Below are positions 5,382 to 7,893 of a stretch of DNA of 7,893 nt, one piece after another (the first letter of the stretch is position 1; every line of letters begins with the position of its first letter). Made by a program: the position numbers and the translations under genes. The notes beneath the pieces were generated by a model. The model did no database searches and was not told the origin of the DNA. It worked only from the letters and a program-made list of their open reading frames with translations. This DNA comes from Deltaproteobacteria bacterium. GTDB lineage: Bacteria; Desulfobacterota; Binatia; UBA9968. The stretch lies in assembly GCA_016844625.1 (NCBI GenBank), contig JAERMN010000139.1:1-7893 (forward strand), in the 5' to 3' direction.

Positions 5382-6767
5382 CTAGGCTTTGGCGCCGACG
5401 AGTTCCATGAGGCCGTGAACGCTTTTGGCGCTGTCGAGCTCGAGGGCGAGATCGAACGCTCTCTTGGCGCGATCGGCCGGGATCACGCGCGCGGCGCACT
5501 GGCGAAACTTTTCTTCCAGTTCGCTGATGCTAATCCACTTCTGCGCCTTGCCTCGTTCCAGGGAGGCCAAGCGCTCGATGCGTTGACCGTCGGTCAATTC
5601 GATCATCAGCCTAGCCGTGACTTCGTTACCGTCGCCTTCGAGAAGTTTCGGATCGGTACGGACAACGATCTTTTTCATCAACCCCTGAACCTTTGGATCG
5701 TTGACACGCTCATCGGTGAAGTCGTTTAAGCTCACCCGACGCTCGATCAGCGCATGGGCGAGCGGGAAGGCGACGCTGAATTTTCCCTCTAAGCCGGTTT
5801 TCGGTTCGGGGTGATTGAGCGTAGACGTGATGACATCGCTGACGCCGACTTCGATGCGCGCGATGTTTTCCGCCGTGAGGCTATGCGCGTTGGCGGTTTC
5901 AATCATCGTGGCGATGGCCGGATGGACGAGGATCGCGCAGGGATATCGCTTGATGTGCAGGCCCGGCTCCATGATGAAATACGGTGTGCCCAATTTTCCC
6001 GAGATTTGCGACGGGTCATGTTTGCCGCCCATGGCGAGGAAAAAGCCGCGATGCGCTTCGAGTATATGCGGCGCCGATGTGAAGCCATCCAGAGCCAACT
6101 CGGTGGCGAGAACGCCGGCTTCGGCGGAGCGGCCAGAATGAAACGGTTTGGTCATGGTGCCGAAGTTTTCTCGTAAACCGCCGGCCATGGTCGCGGCTAA
6201 ACCCATGGCGCGCATGAGCTGATCGCGATTCAAACCAAGAATTTTTCCCGCCGCCGCTGCGGCGCCTAAACCTCCCATGGTGGCCGTCGATTGATAGGCG
6301 ACCTGGTAGCTGTCGGGCGGGATCGCTTCGGTGACGCGGCAGCCGACTTCGATACCGACGGCGCAGGCAAGTATTAAATCTCTGCCGGTGATATTGCGCG
6401 GTTCTCCCACAGCCAGCGCAGCGGCGAGGGCGGGAGTCGTTGGATGGATGCGGATGCCGTGGGCGGTTCCCGGCCAAACGGAAAATTGAATGCTATCGAA
6501 GTCAAGCGCATGTCCCGCCGCGGCGTTGGCCAGCGCCGCGGCGCCGCCGCAGCCTTTGAAACCCGCGCCAACAACAGTCGCGTCGTTGCGGCTTTCCGCG
6601 CGCATCAGGTAGCGCTGCAAAATGCGGCTACCTTCCTCGACGGAGCCGGCGAGCATAGTGCCGATGGCATCCACAATCAGCGTTTTTGCTCTAAAGATAA
6701 CCTCGTCAGGCAGCGCGTGGAAGCTAGCCTCATCAATGAAGCGGACGATATCTTCGGTTACACCCAA
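5382..6767 (-). CDS. MmgE/PrpD family protein 2 (461 residues)
   Basis: The first gene of the main cluster is a second, clearly divergent member of the 2-methylcitrate dehydratase / cis-aconitate decarboxylase / iminodisuccinate epimerase superfamily. Landmarks are AKTLIVDAIGTMLAGS (27-42), HALDFDSIQF (86-95), RIHPTTPALAAALA (106-119), AYQSTATMGGLGAAAAAGKI (157-176), TKPFHSGRSAEAGVLA (206-221), IKRYPCAILVHPAIA (272-286) and a C-terminal lid domain ending near 461. Compared with human ACOD1 the His-Pro histidine (H103) is kept as H108 and K207 as K207, but the position of H159 is Q159 (YQSTA instead of the usual HPTA) and HALDFDDT has become HALDFDSI. Those deviations differ from the ones in mmgE-like protein 1. 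The start is TTG at 6767, supported by GGAGAG 6 bases upstream and by the family-like N-terminus. It is followed after 7 bases by the racemase-like gene. The reaction is unknown. Confidence 0.92.
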   Translation of the reverse strand: MGVTEDIVRFIDEASFHALPDEVIFRAKTLIVDAIGTMLAGSVEEGSRILQRYLMRAESRNDATVVGAGFKGCGGAAALANAAAGHALDFDSIQFSVWPGTAHGIRIHPTTPALAAALAVGEPRNITGRDLILACAVGIEVGCRVTEAIPPDSYQVAYQSTATMGGLGAAAAAGKILGLNRDQLMRAMGLAATMAGGLRENFGTMTKPFHSGRSAEAGVLATELALDGFTSAPHILEAHRGFFLAMGGKHDPSQISGKLGTPYFIMEPGLHIKRYPCAILVHPAIATMIETANAHSLTAENIARIEVGVSDVITSTLNHPEPKTGLEGKFSVAFPLAHALIERRVSLNDFTDERVNDPKVQGLMKKIVVRTDPKLLEGDGNEVTARLMIELTDGQRIERLASLERGKAQKWISISELEEKFRQCAARVIPADRAKRAFDLALELDSAKSVHGLMELVGAKA

Positions 6768-6773
6768 TGAGAT

Positions 6774-6779
6774 CTCTCC
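6774..6779 (-). promoter_or_regulatory. Ribosome binding site that fixes a TTG start for mmgE-like gene 2
   Basis: GGAGAG on the minus strand is followed by six bases (ATCTCA) and TTG. No in-frame ATG is present near the N-terminus expected for the family. The spacing is the same as at mmgE-like gene 1. Confidence 0.65.
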
Positions 6780-6794
6780 GAGTTACTTCCCAAG

Positions 6795-6818
6795 CTGTGC
6801 TCCGAATTAACGGCACAG
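6795..6818 (-). promoter_or_regulatory. Possible leader hairpin before mmgE-like gene 2
   Basis: CTGTGC (6795-6800) and GCACAG (6813-6818) are exact reverse complements 12 bases apart; two more pairs form if one base bulges. The stem would lie in the 5' leader just upstream of the ribosome site. It shares bases with the right-hand arm of the inverted repeat at 6798-6835, so only one of the two structures can form in a transcript that contains both. Confidence 0.35.
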
Positions 6819-6835
6819 TTCTCCATATCGGAGCA
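6798..6835. promoter_or_regulatory. Operator-like inverted repeat TGCTCCGA...TCGGAGCA
   Basis: TGCTCCGA (6798-6805) and TCGGAGCA (6828-6835) are exact reverse complements whose centres are 30 bases apart, about three helical turns. One arm falls in the spacer of the candidate promoter and the other just after the expected transcription start. That is where a dimeric repressor would block RNA polymerase. No regulator gene lies in the window. Confidence 0.45.
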
Positions 6836-6851
6836 TAGACAAGCAAGTCAA
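6822..6851 (-). promoter_or_regulatory. Candidate main promoter of the transporter/MmgE operon
   Basis: On the minus strand TTGACT (6851-6846, 5 of 6 of the -35 consensus) is followed after 18 bases by TATGGA (6827-6822, only 3 of 6 of the -10 consensus). The position, about 55 bases before the TTG start and well after the upstream terminator, suits the operon promoter. The poor -10 box would fit an activated or regulated promoter. Confidence 0.4.
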
Positions 6852-6860
6852 GTCGTTTTT

Positions 6861-6880
6861 GGCGCTGCAAGGCGCTGGCA
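6861..6880. promoter_or_regulatory. Tandem 10-bp direct repeat upstream of the candidate promoter
   Basis: GGCGCTGCAA (6861-6870) is followed immediately by GGCGCTGGCA (6871-6880), so GGCGCTG recurs exactly one helical turn later. It lies 10-29 bases upstream of the -35 box, a usual place for an activator. A near-perfect 17-base palindrome (AAGCTATTAATTAGCTT, 6880-6896) adjoins it. Function is inferred from position only. Confidence 0.35.
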
Positions 6881-7008
6881 AGCTATTAATTAGCTTCATA
6901 AAATTCGTTCTGCTCAAGCGCTGCGCGAAAATTGAGTCGGTTGCCCGTGCCCGTGGTTGGACGAACACAAACAACCAATACAGCGGGCAGTTTTTTCTTC
7001 GATTCAAC

Positions 7009-7124
7009 CTCAGAGTTTGTGAATAAATCGATTTGAGATCGATTTAAGCAAATTTCACCCTAACGAAATTAAATAGTTGCAGCCGCTGATTTTTGTAATT
7101 TTCAATTAAATCACAAACTCTCAG
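7009..7124. repeat. AT-rich segment bounded by 14-bp inverted repeats
   Basis: CTCAGAGTTTGTGA (7009-7022) and TCACAAACTCTCAG (7111-7124) are reverse complements in 13 of 14 positions and enclose 88 AT-rich bases. No target-site duplication is visible outside them, so a mobile-element (MITE) origin is not established. The rest of the 6768-7221 gap (454 bases) holds the promoter region described separately and the terminator of the upstream gene; I see no gene in it. Confidence 0.5.
7024..7046. promoter_or_regulatory. Operator-like palindrome TAAATCGAT-N5-ATCGATTTA
   Basis: Perfect 9-bp arms (7024-7032 and 7038-7046) separated by TTGAG make a symmetric 23-bp site. ATCGATTT also occurs as a direct repeat at an 11-bp period (7027-7034, 7038-7045). 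The form suits a helix-turn-helix dimer. It lies about 170 bases upstream of the candidate operon promoter, so the target promoter is uncertain. Confidence 0.4.
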
Positions 7125-7163
7125 TGGTCGAGAGCGGTCGTGTTACAGTTCATGGCCGATCGC

Positions 7164-7198
7164 AAAAAAAGGGGGACGACTCAATGTCGCCCCCCTTT
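7164..7198 (-). terminator. Strong rho-independent terminator of the small exported-protein gene
   Basis: On the minus strand a 13-pair stem (7198-7186 with 7180-7168; twelve Watson-Crick pairs and one G-U) closes a 5-base loop ATTGA and is followed by seven consecutive T residues (7170-7164). It begins 24 bases after the stop of the gene at 7222-7506. It insulates that gene from the operon to its left. Confidence 0.92.
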
Positions 7199-7221
7199 GT
7201 CTTGGCTGATTCTACTGATTG

Positions 7222-7506
7222 CTACTTAGCCTTAGTTACTTTGACTTTGCTGGCTGCGTCATCCTTATACTCTACGGTGACATTCTGGCCAACCTTGAGA
7301 TCAGCGCGCTTGTCGACGCCATCCAAGGTTGTGCGGCTGCCGCTGATATTAACGGTGACTTCTTTATCCTTTGATTTCACCGTTATGCTGCGCCCTTCTT
7401 CCCCGACTTTGGTAATAGCCCCGGTAACCTCATCGGCTTGGACCAATCCGGCGAGCGAAAGAGTCAATAACGCCGCCGCGACAATGCTCAATAATTTCTT
7501 TACCAT
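7222..7506 (-). CDS. Small exported protein, uncharacterised, beta-rich (DUF1344/DUF5666-like)
   Basis: A 94-residue protein with a classic signal peptide: M-V-K-K, hydrophobic core LLSIVAAALLTLSLAGLV, and cleavage predicted after VQA at 22-24. That leaves about 70 mature residues. The mature part (EVTGAITKVGEEGRSITVKS, then KDKEVTVNIS, then DLKVGQNVTVEYKDDAASKV) alternates short beta strands with charged turns. This pattern resembles small OB-like exported domains such as DUF1344 or DUF5666; the resemblance is from memory and not decisive. It contains no cysteine and is lysine-rich at the C-terminus. The ATG at 7506 has a near-perfect Shine-Dalgarno sequence and the gene ends in a strong terminator, so it is probably a well-expressed monocistronic periplasmic or secreted protein unrelated to the operon on its left. 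No convincing promoter was found in the 159 bases before it. Confidence 0.88.
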   Translation of the reverse strand: MVKKLLSIVAAALLTLSLAGLVQADEVTGAITKVGEEGRSITVKSKDKEVTVNISGSRTTLDGVDKRADLKVGQNVTVEYKDDAASKVKVTKAK

Positions 7507-7514
7507 GTGTTTTC

Positions 7515-7522
7515 ACCTCCTT
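7515..7522 (-). promoter_or_regulatory. Near-perfect Shine-Dalgarno sequence of the small exported-protein gene
   Basis: AAGGAGGT on the minus strand, 8 bases before the ATG at 7506, is complementary to the full anti-Shine-Dalgarno core. It is the strongest ribosome site in the window and indicates high translation. Confidence 0.85.
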
Positions 7523-7665
7523 TCATCGATAAATGCGGACTCTGGGTCTTTGACGGTCTAATTAAGGTTTTTATTCAAACTTTTTAAGACTGAAGTCGTA
7601 GTCTAATCGTCACCATTGTGTAACTTTCCGCTCGCTCCGCTTGGTCAACGTCCAAAATTGAGTAC

Positions 7666-7869
7666 TTATACACTTTCGTCGGCTGCTAATTTATCGCCAT
7701 CGTCATGGCGCGCTTGTTCTGCGCCGATCAACGCCAACGCCCGGCGCAGGCGTTGAGCCATCGGCTCGATCTCAGCCATGTCGACGAAGCGATCCGAATC
7801 GCCGGCGGCGAAGGACAGCCGGGCGCGATTCACGTTAGCGTAGTGCCGCAGCCTTAGGCGTGGTTTCAT
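7666..7869 (-). CDS. Small hypothetical protein (67 residues)
   Basis: I do not recognise this gene. From the ATG at 7869 (a GTG precedes it by one codon, and an in-frame TAA five codons before that GTG rules out a longer gene) it encodes a soluble, charged protein. It has an arginine-rich N-terminus (MKPRLRLRHYANVNRARLSF), a predicted amphipathic helix around EIEPMAQRLRRALALIGAEQ and an acidic tail. Third codon positions are mostly G or C, as expected for real coding sequence here, but no good Shine-Dalgarno sequence precedes it. A shorter open frame of about 50 codons on the other strand (from 7704) overlaps it and cannot be fully excluded. Confidence 0.5.
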   Translation of the reverse strand: MKPRLRLRHYANVNRARLSFAAGDSDRFVDMAEIEPMAQRLRRALALIGAEQARHDDGDKLAADESV

Positions 7870-7893
7870 CACCGTTGACGTTTACTGATTTGC

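Noticed and set aside
6016..6477. Minus-strand open frame of 153 codons inside mmgE-like gene 2
   Set aside because: Out-of-frame, Arg/His-rich translation of a conserved coding region.
6807..7007. Minus-strand open frame of 66 codons upstream of the operon
   Set aside because: Starts with TTG without a ribosome site, overlaps the promoter elements and has no protein-like pattern.
7124..7561. Long open frame on the plus strand (145 codons)
   Set aside because: It lies antisense over the small exported-protein gene, whose signal peptide, ribosome site and terminator are unambiguous; its own sequence is low-complexity Ser/Thr/Leu.
7507..7665. Promoter for the small exported-protein gene (TTGACC with TTACAC)
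   Set aside because: Spacing of 19 bases and a poor -10 match; no pair of boxes was good enough to report.

Overview
The window is one stretch of a bacterial chromosome in which every supportable gene lies on the minus strand, so it is best read from right to left. Base composition is moderately GC-rich, with AT-rich intergenic gaps full of palindromes. The gene content (tripartite tricarboxylate transporter, two MmgE/PrpD proteins, an Asp/Glu-racemase-fold protein) and the intergenic repeats of the 'accgcaaagaacgcaaag' type fit an uncultured soil or subsurface proteobacterium-like lineage (Deltaproteobacteria/Binatota-like). That placement is a weak inference, because no marker gene is present.

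Right end (7893 to about 7164): a small uncharacterised protein (7869-7666), then a 94-residue exported protein (7506-7222). The latter has a near-perfect Shine-Dalgarno sequence and a textbook intrinsic terminator (7198-7164). Next comes a 454-base non-coding gap (7221-6768) holding nested AT-rich inverted repeats (7009-7124), a candidate promoter (6851-6822) and an operator-like inverted repeat around it.

Main cluster (6767 to 1): mmgE-like gene 2 (6767-5382), racemase/isomerase-fold gene (5374-4613), tctC-type solute-binding protein (4589-3606), a 335-base repeat-filled gap, mmgE-like gene 1 (3270-1966), a 202-base repeat-containing gap, tctB (1763-1317) and tctA (1311 to beyond the left edge). 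The likely logic is uptake of a carboxylic acid (TctC captures it in the periplasm, TctAB carries it across the inner membrane) followed by cytoplasmic isomerisation, epimerisation, dehydration or decarboxylation. The substrate cannot be read from the sequence.

Three things stand out. First, tctA carries an internal deletion of about 44 bases that removes a conserved segment and shifts the frame, next to a perfect 9-bp hairpin; it is either a fresh pseudogene or a sequence error. Second, the two MmgE/PrpD proteins have lost different catalytic histidines (judged against human cis-aconitate decarboxylase), and the racemase-fold protein lacks both catalytic cysteines of its superfamily. The set may therefore perform chemistry not yet described. 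Third, mmgE-like gene 1 separates tctC from tctB and is bracketed by two inverted copies of a dispersed intergenic repeat, as if inserted into the operon.
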